This document shows positions 32,563 through 41,616 of a DNA stretch of 64,000 nucleotides, one piece after another. Within the stretch, counting starts at the first letter, position 1, and each line of letters begins with the position of its first letter. The notes beneath the pieces are model-generated. The model ran no database searches. It saw nothing but the letters and a program-made list of their open reading frames with translations, and was not told where the DNA came from. The stretch spans positions 637,501 through 701,500 of the forward strand of contig NZ_RCIO01000002.1 in NCBI RefSeq assembly GCF_004000235.1. Direction: 5' to 3'. The stretch comes from Mesorhizobium sp. Z1-4. GTDB taxonomy: Bacteria > Pseudomonadota > Alphaproteobacteria > Rhizobiales > Rhizobiaceae. Made by a program: the position numbers and the translations under genes.

Positions 32563-33850
32563 TGCCCGGTGTCCGTGCGCCATGGCCGCTTTCCTGATCA
32601 AAGCCGCGACCGGATTTTCCGCTTCGGTCTTCACTCTGGCCTTCCTGCGACTGCGTGAACTGTTGCTCCCGACCGGTATTGTTCTGCTGCGAACCGGTAT
32701 TGGCCTGAGATTGCTGGACGGTCACCCGGTCGACCTCGATGCCCATGCCGCGCAGCGCGGTGACAATGGAATCGGAATCGGTCGTCAGCCGCTGCCTTGC
32801 CTCGGCGTTCTCAACCGTAATCTCGATTGAGAGTTGGCTTTCAGTGCCTGAGATGCGTGCCGTCACGGTGCCGAGATCGATGGGCTGCAGCTGAATATTG
32901 AGGGTCGTGACCATGCCGGGTTTCGCAGCGGCCTGAGGCTGAAGCGAAGCGGCTTCCGAGGCAGCTGCCGCGCGCTGCGCCGATGTCAGGCCCTGGGCGA
33001 GCGATTCTGTCAGCGCCGACGCCGTAGGTGTCATTGGCTGCACCGGCGCTGGTGCGGTTTGCTGTGACAGCACCGTCACGCCGGATACGCGCCCGGCCGA
33101 TTGAGACTGCGCTGCCTGGGGAGGGGACTGGTCTCGTGCGCCGCCCTGTCGGTTGCCTTCGCGATCGCCAGCGTCGGCGCCGCCTTTCTCGCTGTCTCGC
33201 CCAATTTCGCCTGCGGCTGCTGAAACCTGCTGTCCGCCCTGGTTCTGCTGCGCGCTCTCGCCACGCTGAGGAGCGGCCGGCTGCTGGCGGGCCTCAGTCG
33301 CACTTGCTGCGGCCGAAACGGCATTTGCCGACCGGTTCGCCGGTTGCGGAAGATCGTCATTCCCGCCAGCCTCGGCGGTGCCCCGCAGGTCAGCGCGCGT
33401 TTCCGTTTCGGTCGCACGTTCAGCCTGCACGGCCTGCGCTTTCTCGGTCGGCACGACAGCAGCGGAGTGAACCGCGACTTCGGCCACCTTATTGTGCAAG
33501 ACCGGCAGGGTGCCTGCGTCTTCCCGCAGGCCTTCTTCCTCCTCCGACGTTGCCTCGGTCTTCTCCTGCGTTCCGGCCTCGTCGTCCTTTGCCGGATCGG
33601 CGATGTCTTCGCCGAGACCGGTTGCCGTACGGTTCATGAGCTCATTGTAGCGGCTCCACACCGACCGGCCATCCGCTGCTTCGCCCTTCACGGCCGCGCC
33701 TTCGCCTTTGGCTCCGGAACCGGAAGCTTTGGCGTCGTTGTTAAGAAGGCTTTTGAATTTGCCGGGCTCGTCGGCAGTTTCGGCCTTGCGGTCTGCGCGG
33801 CCGGCACCGGGTTTGACGGCGGTTTCTGAAGTCAGGACAGCCAAACTCAT
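32522..33850 (-). CDS. motD: MotD/FliK hook-length control protein
   Basis: A 442-aa protein. The long N-terminal part is rich in Ala, Glu, Gln and Ser and of low complexity. The C-terminal FliK domain is at about residues 305-380: MVTTLNIQLQPIDLGTVTARISGTESQLSIEITVENAEARQRLTTDSDSIVTALRGMGIEVDRV. This is the export-switch domain that sets hook length. In S. meliloti the gene was first called motD and later shown to act as FliK. It overlaps motC by four bases. Confidence 0.85.
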   Translation of the reverse strand: MSLAVLTSETAVKPGAGRADRKAETADEPGKFKSLLNNDAKASGSGAKGEGAAVKGEAADGRSVWSRYNELMNRTATGLGEDIADPAKDDEAGTQEKTEATSEEEEGLREDAGTLPVLHNKVAEVAVHSAAVVPTEKAQAVQAERATETETRADLRGTAEAGGNDDLPQPANRSANAVSAAASATEARQQPAAPQRGESAQQNQGGQQVSAAAGEIGRDSEKGGADAGDREGNRQGGARDQSPPQAAQSQSAGRVSGVTVLSQQTAPAPVQPMTPTASALTESLAQGLTSAQRAAAASEAASLQPQAAAKPGMVTTLNIQLQPIDLGTVTARISGTESQLSIEITVENAEARQRLTTDSDSIVTALRGMGIEVDRVTVQQSQANTGSQQNNTGREQQFTQSQEGQSEDRSGKSGRGFDQESGHGARTPGNETSDPAGSGLYI

Positions 33851-35106
33851 TCCTTTGGTCCTTGGAGCATGTCGTCGATTGATTGGAGTTTGCTGCGCAT
33901 GTCAGCAATGAACGCGTCGCTCTCGTCCTGTTCGGGCGGATCGACCGAGACCGGTTCAACCAGTGCCGGCTGGGTTTCGGCATCCGGCTCGCTGGCAAGC
34001 GGCATCAGCTCTTCGTCTGCCTCGACACTTGCAGGCCGCGCGACCGGTGTTTGCGGCGGCCTTCTTGCCTCGGGAAGCACTGAAACCTCGTCCAGAACCC
34101 GAAACGCGGCGTCGAGCAACATGCGGTCACCGGCCGAAAGCCGGCGGCTGTCTATGGATTCAAGGCGTGCCCTGACGGCGTCAACATCCTCGGTGGTGAC
34201 CGTGGCGACTGTCGAATAAAGCACCGCCCGCGGATCTGCCTCGTTTCCGACCTCCGCAGCCAGCGCCTCCAGGCCGGAGCGAGCAAACTGCAGCAGGCCG
34301 GTAAGCTGGTCGATCGCCGCGCGACGGGCCAGCCGCAGGTAGGTCACCTTGGCCTGCTCGTGGTTCATCGCGCCGATAATGCCCGCGACATTTTCAAGAT
34401 CGATGTTTGCTTCCAGGCCGGTGACGCCGTCAACGAAAGCGTCGGCGAACTGTGTAGCGTAGGGCGAGGCGAGGAAGCGCCTCACATATTGCTCGCAGGC
34501 ACGCAGGAAGCGCTCCGCGTCGCTCTGAGAGATGGCGAGGGCGATCGAACGCCGGAGCGCTGCCTCCTCGACCAGGGTTCCCGGGCCGATGACCCGAGCC
34601 AGGTCAAGATATTCCAGGCTGGCCGCCGGGTCTTCGCTGGCGATGATCGACCCTTTGACGAGCGCAAGGAAAGCAGCGACTTCCGTCTCGATATTGCGAG
34701 GGTCGACATCTTTCAGTGCATTCGTGGCATCGCCGAACTGACCTCGCAGATACTCGATTATTCCGGTGCTGATGCGCGCATCGGTCCCGTCAAGCGGAAG
34801 TTTGGAGATGATCGAAGCGACCGTTCGCGGATTGCCGCCGCTCATTGCGTAGACCAGCAGCGCACGGAAATTGCGCTTGTCTTCGTAATCCGAGGGTCGG
34901 GTCGAAAGCAGGCGGCCGTCAATCAATTCGATCAGCTTGCGCTGCATGGGGAGTGCTGCGTGATCGCCATCGGCAATGCGGTCCTGCAGCAGCTGCAGCG
35001 AGCGAACCATCTGGTAGGGCTCGAGCGGCGCCAGTTCTGCCTGCGCTGCCGAAGCCATGAAAGTTAAAGCAGCGGCTGCCGCAATATGGCGCGAAGCCGC
35101 AATCAT
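33847..35106 (-). CDS. motC: Chemotaxis/motility protein MotC (periplasmic)
   Basis: A 419-aa protein with a signal peptide (MIAASRHIAAAAALTFMASAAQA) and a largely helical periplasmic domain beginning ELAPLEPYQMVRSLQLLQDRIADGDHAA. The last 90 residues are acidic and proline-rich. In S. meliloti MotC binds the periplasmic part of MotB and is needed for rotation. The gene sits between motB and motD, overlapping each by four bases, exactly the rhizobial order. MotE (42303) is its specific chaperone. Confidence 0.87.
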   Translation of the reverse strand: MIAASRHIAAAAALTFMASAAQAELAPLEPYQMVRSLQLLQDRIADGDHAALPMQRKLIELIDGRLLSTRPSDYEDKRNFRALLVYAMSGGNPRTVASIISKLPLDGTDARISTGIIEYLRGQFGDATNALKDVDPRNIETEVAAFLALVKGSIIASEDPAASLEYLDLARVIGPGTLVEEAALRRSIALAISQSDAERFLRACEQYVRRFLASPYATQFADAFVDGVTGLEANIDLENVAGIIGAMNHEQAKVTYLRLARRAAIDQLTGLLQFARSGLEALAAEVGNEADPRAVLYSTVATVTTEDVDAVRARLESIDSRRLSAGDRMLLDAAFRVLDEVSVLPEARRPPQTPVARPASVEADEELMPLASEPDAETQPALVEPVSVDPPEQDESDAFIADMRSKLQSIDDMLQGPKE

Positions 35107-36473
35107 CCCTTCGTCTCAAGCAGAATTTCGATGCGGCGGTTTACGCTGGCGAAGGGGTCCTCGGGCACCTTCAACTGACGGTCGGCGTAGCCGGCAACGC
35201 CGGTAATCCGCTGTTCGTTGAGACCGCCGCGGACCAGCATGTAGTAAGTTGCATGGGCCCGGGCAGTGGAAAGGCGCCAGTTGTCGTAGCCGTCGCCGGC
35301 AAATGGGCGTCCGTCGGTGTGCCCGTTGATCACCACATGCCCCTGCCGCGAACGCAATGTCTGGCCGATACCGGCCATTGCCACAACCAGGTTGCGGCGT
35401 GGAATGGCGGAACCGATTTCGAACATGCCATCCTGAAAGTTGTCAGCGACGGAAATCAGAACTCCGGTGTCTGTCGGCGTGACCGAGATGCCGTCCTGAG
35501 AGATACCGCCGAGCGACTGGGCGATTTCCTGGCGAATTTCCTCTGCCAGGTCCTCGCGATCGTCAGCCTGTGCTGTTTTCTGCTTTTCAGCCTCTGCCGC
35601 GAGTTCGGCACGCAGCTGTTCGACTTCATCGGCATAGCCGGGCGGTACCTGGCCAGGTTCCTCCAGTTTGGTCTCCGGCTCCTCAGGCAAGAGGCCGGGC
35701 AATCTGTTGCTGTCGGTGATTTCGGCCACGACCTCCTCAAGGGTCGTGTCGGTTTCGCCGGCAACGTCGTAGCTGGGGGCAAACGGATCATCGTCGATCG
35801 CGGCATTTTCGGGCGGCGGCTGCAGAAGATCGGCGGCGATGGGGCCTTCGGGCAATGACGGCTTGGCGCTTTCTTCTCCGGCTTCCGGCACCTCGATCTG
35901 ACTGGTCCAGAAATCGGGCGCAAACGGATCGCGATAGGATTCGCCGCCCTGCGCGCCATTGGACGGTCCGGCGTCCTGTGCGCCGCCGTCGCCCCTGGCC
36001 GACACGTTCTGAAGGGCTTCGGTATCGCCGGCAATCTCGGACAGAACGGCATAAGGATCGGCGAAAAGCTCGTCCTCGGTATGCTGGCCGACATTCGGCG
36101 TTTCAGGGGGGATGTCCTCTTCGGCGGTTTCGGGCGAGGTCATGCGCGTTCCGACGGCATTCTCGGCCGCCGGGCTGCGGGCATCATCTCCCGTAACACT
36201 CGAAGATTCCGGGCCCTTGTCGAGGTCGCCGATGCCCTTGCGGGCGGTGTTCCGGTCGACAAGCTTGACCGGGTTGAAATAGCTCGCAAGCGCGGCGCGC
36301 GTCTGCTCGTTTGCGGCGTTGATCAACCACATCACGAGGAAGAAGCACATCATGGCCGTCATGAAGTCGGCGAAGGCGATTTTCCACACGCCGCCGTGAT
36401 GGCCGTCATCGTCATCCATGTTGCCGCGGCGGACAATGATGATTTCCTGCGAGCCTTCGGCGTCGGCCTTCAT
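35103..36473 (-). CDS. motB: Flagellar stator protein MotB
   Basis: A 456-aa stator subunit. One membrane helix (WKIAFADFMTAMMCFFLVMWLI) carries the proton-accepting aspartate at residue 36. A long acidic linker (about residues 90-300) leads to the OmpA-like peptidoglycan-binding domain with VVINGHTDGRPFAGDGYDNWRLSTARAHATYYML. The linker is longer than in enteric MotB, where rhizobia use it to contact MotC. It overlaps fliH and motC by four bases each; motA is 14 kb away at 50409. Confidence 0.92.
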   Translation of the reverse strand: MKADAEGSQEIIIVRRGNMDDDDGHHGGVWKIAFADFMTAMMCFFLVMWLINAANEQTRAALASYFNPVKLVDRNTARKGIGDLDKGPESSSVTGDDARSPAAENAVGTRMTSPETAEEDIPPETPNVGQHTEDELFADPYAVLSEIAGDTEALQNVSARGDGGAQDAGPSNGAQGGESYRDPFAPDFWTSQIEVPEAGEESAKPSLPEGPIAADLLQPPPENAAIDDDPFAPSYDVAGETDTTLEEVVAEITDSNRLPGLLPEEPETKLEEPGQVPPGYADEVEQLRAELAAEAEKQKTAQADDREDLAEEIRQEIAQSLGGISQDGISVTPTDTGVLISVADNFQDGMFEIGSAIPRRNLVVAMAGIGQTLRSRQGHVVINGHTDGRPFAGDGYDNWRLSTARAHATYYMLVRGGLNEQRITGVAGYADRQLKVPEDPFASVNRRIEILLETKG

Positions 36474-37093
36474 GCCATGATCTCCGCCAGTGCCGCCGAC
36501 CAGTCGGACAAGCGTGTTTCGAACAATGCGTCGTCTATAGCCACGGTCAGGTCGATGTTGCCGGTTTCGGTGTATTCCACCCGGTCGGCGTGTTTGCCGA
36601 GCCTGGTCTGCAGCGATTCAAACAACGAAAGCGGGCCGTGAACGCGGATGCGGACTGTTTCCCGGTCGCGAACCGCGTTGGCGATTTCCGCCGAGAGCGT
36701 TTCGAGCGCCTTTTGCTGAATGTCTTCGGTGAGTGCGGCGCCCAAAATGCGGGCGACGACCGAGGATGTCAGTTCGACCAGCTGCTGTTCCATCTGTTCG
36801 AAACGCGCGACGATCAGGTCGCCCGACTTTTCACCGATTTCGGCCTGTAGCCGGGCGATTTCCTGTCCGTGGGCGTCCTTCATCGTTTCGATTTCGGCGG
36901 CGTGCTCGGCCGCGAGGCCAGCCGTGGCCTCCGCCACTGCCGTCTGAACGGCTTCGTCGATGAGGGCCTCGGCCGGCGGCGCGGCCGTGGCTGGAGCCTG
37001 ATGCGCTACCGGTTCGGCGATGCGCACCTTCTTTTCCAGCAGCACGGCGCTGCCGAAATCCTTCAACACATCTGCAAGGGCAGGGGCGGCCAT
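36470..37093 (-). CDS. fliH: FliH-like regulator of the export ATPase
   Basis: A 207-aa protein with a variable N-terminus, a charged helical middle (AEHAAEIETMKDAHGQEIARLQAEIGEK) and a C-terminal domain ending VEYTETGNIDLTVAIDDALFETRLSDWSAALAEI, which resembles the FliH/SctL C-terminus. FliH binds FliI and regulates its ATPase activity. The start shares one base with the fliF stop, so translation is coupled. The assignment is from layout and context rather than strong motif identity. Confidence 0.68.
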   Translation of the reverse strand: MAAPALADVLKDFGSAVLLEKKVRIAEPVAHQAPATAAPPAEALIDEAVQTAVAEATAGLAAEHAAEIETMKDAHGQEIARLQAEIGEKSGDLIVARFEQMEQQLVELTSSVVARILGAALTEDIQQKALETLSAEIANAVRDRETVRIRVHGPLSLFESLQTRLGKHADRVEYTETGNIDLTVAIDDALFETRLSDWSAALAEIMA

Positions 37094-38751
37094 CAGCTAG
37101 CTTCCTGCGCTGCCCACTTGCGCAGGATCTGCGCGGTACGCTCTTCGGAAAGGTCGACCATGCGGGCGAGCCGTTCCTGCGGGGCCGGCTTGATCTTGCG
37201 GCGAATGTCGTCCGGGGCGTCCTCAGAATAGGTGACCTGGCCGCCGCCCGGCGCACCACCCGACCCGCTTTCTGCCGAGCCGTCCGTAAGTGCCGCCTGC
37301 TGGCTCTTGGCGCCGCTGGGCAAGCTGCGCTGAACCTCATCGAAGCTGGGGCCGTTGTTGCCGGCGATAGCCGCCGTCATGGGCCGAATTCCGAACCAGA
37401 CGACCAGAAAAACAACCAGTACGAACGCGGCTGCGTTGATCATCGTGCCGCTCTGGCGGGTGAGTTGCTCGATAACGCCGCCCCCAGGCGCATCGAAGCC
37501 CGCTTCCTCAGCCATGAATTCGACTGCAGAGACCTCCAGCATGTCGCCGCGCGTCTGGTCGAAGCCCGATGCTGACACGACGAGCTTCTGTATGTCTGCG
37601 ACACGCTCGTTTACCTGCGCTTCGGTCGCGGCGTCGCCGAGGATCGCGCGCAGCCTCGCCTGGTTTACGACCACGGCGATCGACAGTTTGGACACCGAAT
37701 ACCCGTTTGAAACTGTGGCGATGCGCTTGGAATTCAGCTCGTAGTTGGTGATTTCCTCGCGGCGCTCGCTTTGTTCGGACGATTCGGGAGCGCCGCCGCT
37801 GCCCTCGACAGACGCCGTCGGCAGGTTCTGCTCGACCGTAGTCGGGTTGGCCGCGGAACGCTGGTTTGCGGAGTCGTTGGAGCGGACGACCTGAACCGAC
37901 CGCTCGACGCGAGAATTGGGGTCGAAGATGGTCTCTTCGATCTGCCGGGAATCCGTATTGACGTCGGCGCGTACGCTGGCCCGGAAGTTTTCCGGTCCGA
38001 GGTAGGGAGCGAGCGCCCGGCGGATGTTGGCTTCGATGTTGGATGCCACCGATTGCTCGACGGTTATGGAGCGGGCCATCGAGCTGTTGCTCGGATCGTC
38101 GCCGGAGGCCAGCAGCGTGCCGTTGGAATCGAGCACGGTAACGCTGTCCATATTCAGGCCTGGAACCGCCGCCGCCACCAGGTGACGTATGGCGGATGCG
38201 GCGCGCTGGCCGTCTATGCTCGAAGCCCGAATGACGACAGACGCCGTAGGCTTCTGTTCTTCGCGGCGAAAGCTGCCGCGTTCCGGCAGAACGACATGGA
38301 CGCGCGCGGCGCGGATGCCGGCGATCGACTGGATGGTGCGCGCAATCTCTCCCTCAAGCGCCCGGATGCGGGTGATCTGCTGCATGAATGTCGTGAGGCC
38401 GAGCGAGCCGACATTGTCGAAAAGCTCGTAACCGGCATTGGTGCTTGTCGGCAGACCTTTTTCCGCGAGCAGCATTCTGGCCTGCGAGGTCTTGCCGGCC
38501 GTCACCAGCAACGTCGTTCCGTCCGAGGCGACGTCGAAATCGATGCCGGCCTCGCCGAGCACCAACCCGATCTGGTTTACGTCTGAGCGTTCGAGGCCGA
38601 CATAAAGCGTCTCGTAGGCCGGGCGGTTCAGGTAAATCGAGGCGATGGCGATGATGGCGATGACGAGCGCCGCTACACCGCCCATCATTGCGAGCCGTTG
38701 CGGCCCGAAGCTGCGAAGATTGTCGATGATTCGCTGAATTTGCTCAGGCAC
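37093..38751 (-). CDS. fliF: MS-ring protein FliF
   Basis: A 552-aa FliF. The first helix (LAMMGGVAALVIAIIAIASIYL) is followed by the periplasmic ring-building motifs (YETLYVGLERSDVNQIGLVLGEAGIDFDV and RAARVHVVLPERGSFRREEQKPTASVV), a second helix near residue 440, and the cytoplasmic C-terminus (RKIKPAPQERLARMVDLSEERTAQILRKWAAQEAS) that binds FliG. The start is GTG with GGAG nine bases upstream. It is the first gene of the fliF-fliH-motBCD-slt unit and has a flagellar promoter signature at 38781-38805. Confidence 0.93.
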   Translation of the reverse strand: MPEQIQRIIDNLRSFGPQRLAMMGGVAALVIAIIAIASIYLNRPAYETLYVGLERSDVNQIGLVLGEAGIDFDVASDGTTLLVTAGKTSQARMLLAEKGLPTSTNAGYELFDNVGSLGLTTFMQQITRIRALEGEIARTIQSIAGIRAARVHVVLPERGSFRREEQKPTASVVIRASSIDGQRAASAIRHLVAAAVPGLNMDSVTVLDSNGTLLASGDDPSNSSMARSITVEQSVASNIEANIRRALAPYLGPENFRASVRADVNTDSRQIEETIFDPNSRVERSVQVVRSNDSANQRSAANPTTVEQNLPTASVEGSGGAPESSEQSERREEITNYELNSKRIATVSNGYSVSKLSIAVVVNQARLRAILGDAATEAQVNERVADIQKLVVSASGFDQTRGDMLEVSAVEFMAEEAGFDAPGGGVIEQLTRQSGTMINAAAFVLVVFLVVWFGIRPMTAAIAGNNGPSFDEVQRSLPSGAKSQQAALTDGSAESGSGGAPGGGQVTYSEDAPDDIRRKIKPAPQERLARMVDLSEERTAQILRKWAAQEAS

Positions 38752-38780
38752 CGGCTGGCTCCGATCATAATCGTGCCATC

Positions 38781-38805
38781 AACCTACCTGCCGAAGCTTG
38801 TGCGA
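38781..38805 (-). promoter_or_regulatory. Flagellar promoter signature upstream of fliF
   Basis: On the minus strand TCGCACAAG (38797-38805) is followed by 10 bases and TAGGTT (38781-38786). The 14 bases CGAAGCTTGTGCGA (38792-38805) are identical to those upstream of flhA. A start near 38774 gives a leader of about 23 bases. Confidence 0.65.
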
Positions 38806-38813
38806 AAATGTAA

Positions 38814-38839
38814 GAAGGCCGCCCCGAAGGACGGCCTTC
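38814..38839 (-). terminator. Rho-independent terminator of the flagellin gene
   Basis: An 11-bp stem, GAAGGCCGTCC paired with GGGCGGCCTTC around a TTCG loop when read on the minus strand, with one G-T pair. It is followed by TTACATTTT. It lies 31 bases after the flagellin stop and just before the fliF promoter signature. Confidence 0.85.
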
Positions 38840-38869
38840 CTAATGTCTTGTCCGTTACCGCGATGCGGC

Positions 38870-40162
38870 TTAGCGGAAGAGCGACAGGATCGACTGCGAG
38901 TTGCCGTTGGCGATCGACAGTGCCTGGATACCGAGCTGCTGCTGCACCTGAAGTGCCTGCAGACGGGTCGATTCCTCTTCCATGTCGGCATCGACCAGCT
39001 GGCTGACGCCACGGTCCACTGCGTCCATGAGGTTCGACACGAAGTCGCTCTGCATGTCGATGCGGCTCTTGACGGCACCGAGGCTCGAAGCGGCCGACGT
39101 GACCGATTCCAGCATATTGTTGACGCCTTCGATGAAGGTCTCGATTTCGGCAGCGGAAGCCGACGAAATGTCGATCGTGGCGAGGCTGAAGTCGTTGCCG
39201 TTGCTGGACGAACCGGCATTGGCGATCTGCAGCGTGTCGGTGAGGGCGTCGGTGGCGTGCGTGATTTCCACGGCGTTGCCGTTGGCGGCGACCGTCACGT
39301 CGTTGGTGGTGTCGATGCCGGCATCGGTGAGAGCCTGATCGAGAACGAGCGCCATGTTGGCCGCGTTCGAAATCACACCGTCGGTGGAGCTCAAAGCCGT
39401 GTCGACAGTCGCCTTGTTGATCGTGACCGAGGTCGTCACGCCGTTGCGGATGAGGTCGAAGCTGATCTCGTTGTTGCCGCTCAGCGTCACGCCGGCGCTT
39501 GCGTCAGCAAACACGGCCACGACAGCCTCGGTGCCGGCGCCGTCACCGGCGTCCTGTGCAACGTCCTGAACGTTACCGTCTGCAGCCAGAGCAACACCCT
39601 GATCCAGCAGGCCGGCGCCGGTGGCGCTTGCATCAAAAAGCGAGATGTTGCCGAGCCCGATGTCGATCTTGCCCAGGGTAACGCTATTGTCGGCGTTACG
39701 GGTGAAGGAGCCGACGATCGACTGGGTTGCGGAGTAGCCGGAAGCCGAAGAGTCGACCGACAGCCAGTTGGAGCCCGAGAACGAGGCCGAAGACGCAAGG
39801 CTGGTCAGCTGGCTCTGAAGCTCGGTGATTTCAGACTGAATCTTGGACTTGTCGACGCCAGGAGCGGTTGCTGCAACCAGCTTTGTCTTGATCTCGTCGA
39901 TGTAATCCTTTGCGGAATCCATCGCGGTGTATGCAACGTCGACGGTCGCGGCGCCGAGGCCGAGCGAATCCTGAACGGTCGAAAGCGCCTTGTTGTCGGA
40001 ACGCATCGTGGTAGCGATCGACCAGTAGGCGGCGTTGTCGGACGCTTCAGCGACACGATAGCCGGTGGAAATACGGCCCTGGGTAACGTCCAACTGCTTG
40101 TTGGTCGCTTTCAGGGTCTGCAGTGCCGTCATTGCGGCGGAGTTCGTCATGATACTGGACAT
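38870..40162 (-). CDS. fla: Flagellin
   Basis: A 430-aa flagellin. The N-terminal D0/D1 part (MSSIMTNSAAMTALQTLKATNKQLDVTQGRISTGYRVAEASDNAAYWSIATTMRSDNKALSTVQDSLGLG) and the C-terminal part (VKSRIDMQSDFVSNLMDAVDRGVSQLVDADMEEESTRLQALQVQQQLGIQALSIANGNSQSILSLFR) are the coiled-coil ends that pack the filament core. The middle, about residues 150-330, is variable. No tyrosine-rich surface patterns were noted. Only one flagellin gene is in the window, while many rhizobia have several next to each other. It is transcribed alone, with its own terminator. Confidence 0.95.
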   Translation of the reverse strand: MSSIMTNSAAMTALQTLKATNKQLDVTQGRISTGYRVAEASDNAAYWSIATTMRSDNKALSTVQDSLGLGAATVDVAYTAMDSAKDYIDEIKTKLVAATAPGVDKSKIQSEITELQSQLTSLASSASFSGSNWLSVDSSASGYSATQSIVGSFTRNADNSVTLGKIDIGLGNISLFDASATGAGLLDQGVALAADGNVQDVAQDAGDGAGTEAVVAVFADASAGVTLSGNNEISFDLIRNGVTTSVTINKATVDTALSSTDGVISNAANMALVLDQALTDAGIDTTNDVTVAANGNAVEITHATDALTDTLQIANAGSSSNGNDFSLATIDISSASAAEIETFIEGVNNMLESVTSAASSLGAVKSRIDMQSDFVSNLMDAVDRGVSQLVDADMEEESTRLQALQVQQQLGIQALSIANGNSQSILSLFR

Positions 40163-40370
40163 GGGACCTGCCCCTCATAGGTAGCTATTCTCGGGACATA
40201 CCGGGCTGACCGGTTTGACGGAGCGGCATCATGCCCATGACCACCTTTGGTGGGTCACCCGCCATGCTGGGGCGAATATGGGCGGCAAATCCTACTAAAC
40301 TGATAATTTTCAACGCAAAGTGTTGAAGACACGAAATTCGTTCAATTACGCAACGTAAGATTGACAATAG
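40163..40370 (-). promoter_or_regulatory. Flagellin promoter region and leader
   Basis: Two hundred and eight bases between fliP and the flagellin start. An inverted repeat TTCAAC-N7-GTTGAA (40309-40327) could be a regulator site. A hairpin ACCCACC/GGTGGGT-like stem lies near 40238-40253, and ACCGG/CCGGT near 40196-40211 close to the ribosome-binding site GAGGGG. FlbT and FlaF act on flagellin leaders, so the RNA structures may matter. The CAAG-N10-TA signature is absent. Confidence 0.4.
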
Positions 40371-41105
40371 TCATACAAATGATCTGACGAGGCTGCCCAC
40401 GAGCAAGTTCCAACCGTCGATCAAAACGAAGAAGAGTATCTTGAAGGGAAGCGAAACCACTGTCGGTGGAAGCATCATCATGCCCATCGACATGGTGATC
40501 GTGGCAACGATCAAGTCGATGACCAGAAACGGAAGCACGATCAGGAAGCCGATTTCGAAGCCGCGGCGTATTTCCGAAATCATGAAGGCGGGTACGAGAA
40601 CCCGCAGATCGGTTTGTGCGCCATCGACCACCAGGCTCTCGCGCTCGCGTGCGAGATCCACGAAGAGTGCGTAATCCTTTTCGCGTACATTGGCCGCCAT
40701 GAAATCGCGGAACGGGTCGGAGATGCGGCGCAGCGCCTCATCTTCTTCGATTTCGTTGTTCATCAGCGGCTGGATGCCGTCGTTCCAGGCCCGATCGAAT
40801 GTTGGCGCCATCACGTAGAAGGTCATGAACAGGGCCAGGCTGATCAGAATGAGATTGGCCGGCGTAGTCGGCAGGCCGATGCCTGCGCGCAGGATCGAGA
40901 AAGCAATGACAAAACGGGTGAAGCTGGTCACCATTATGAGGATGCCGGGCGCAACCGACAAAATGGTGATCAAGCCGAACAGCTGAATGATCGTCCCGAT
41001 GGTCGAACCGTCGGCCTGGGCTAGCTGGCCGAGATCGATTTGCTGGGCCGATGCCGGGCCGGCAGCGAGCAGGAGAAGCGGAAGGGCGGCCCCGATACGT
41101 CTCAT
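40371..41105 (-). CDS. fliP: Flagellar export gate protein FliP
   Basis: A 244-aa FliP. A cleavable signal (MRRIGAALPLLLLAAGPASAQ) is followed by four membrane helices and the family signatures LFGLITILSVAPGILIMVTSFTRFVIAFSILRAGIGLPTTPANLILISLALFMTFYVMAP and VPAFMISEIRRGFEIGFLIVLPFLVIDLIVATITMSMGMMMLPP. It is the last gene of the 14-gene unit and overlaps fliL by four bases. Confidence 0.94.
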   Translation of the reverse strand: MRRIGAALPLLLLAAGPASAQQIDLGQLAQADGSTIGTIIQLFGLITILSVAPGILIMVTSFTRFVIAFSILRAGIGLPTTPANLILISLALFMTFYVMAPTFDRAWNDGIQPLMNNEIEEDEALRRISDPFRDFMAANVREKDYALFVDLARERESLVVDGAQTDLRVLVPAFMISEIRRGFEIGFLIVLPFLVIDLIVATITMSMGMMMLPPTVVSLPFKILFFVLIDGWNLLVGSLVRSFV

Positions 41106-41599
41106 TCGAACAGCAGCGTCCTGACCAGCACCTTGTCGACGCGGCCGCCGCTGCGGATGCGGGCGCGTTCCTCAAGGTCGGTCTTCATGTGCTGAAAGCC
41201 GCTTGCCCCCTGTATCTGGCGTGCCTTGACGGTGCGCAGATAAGCGAGGAAATCCTGATGGATCGCTTCGGCGACCATTGGGTCGGGCGCTTCCTTGAAG
41301 ACCAGCGCCAGTTCCATCCGGGCCCAGATATCGACCGGGTCGGCAAGGTTGGTGCTGATCGGCTCGAGCCTGAAGACATTCAGTGCTTCGGCAACATCGT
41401 CCGAACCGGGCAGTTTGTCGTAGCCGTTTTCCTCGCCGATCTGCTTGCCGGTGCCGACTGTCGGCTTGTCGCCGGTCATGAGCGAACCGGTCAGCCAGCC
41501 GGTCCCGGCCGCCGCCCCGGTAAGCAGCAGCAGCATCGCCAGCTGGATGACGATCGACGGTCCCTTCTTCGGGGTCTTTTCCGCGTCGGCTTTTGCCAT
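41102..41599 (-). CDS. fliL: Flagellar basal-body-associated protein FliL
   Basis: A 165-aa FliL. A short cytoplasmic tail with basic residues, one membrane helix (IVIQLAMLLLLTGAAAGTGWLTGSLM) and a periplasmic domain with MELALVFKEAPDPMVAEAIHQDFLAYLRTVKARQIQGASGFQHMKTDLEERARIRSGGRVDKVLVRTLLFE, the usual C-terminal pattern. It rings the stator and supports torque or swarming. It lies 17 bases after flgH. Confidence 0.9.
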   Translation of the reverse strand: MAKADAEKTPKKGPSIVIQLAMLLLLTGAAAGTGWLTGSLMTGDKPTVGTGKQIGEENGYDKLPGSDDVAEALNVFRLEPISTNLADPVDIWARMELALVFKEAPDPMVAEAIHQDFLAYLRTVKARQIQGASGFQHMKTDLEERARIRSGGRVDKVLVRTLLFE

Positions 41600-41616
41600 A
41601 GCCTGCCTTCAACCCG

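Noticed and set aside
38798-40180. A 460-codon open frame opposite the flagellin gene
   Set aside because: Antisense shadow; the composition is unlike a protein and flagellin ends are unmistakable on the minus strand.
40185-40367. A 60-codon open frame between fliP and flagellin
   Set aside because: It lies over the flagellin leader, has no ribosome-binding site and low protein likeness.
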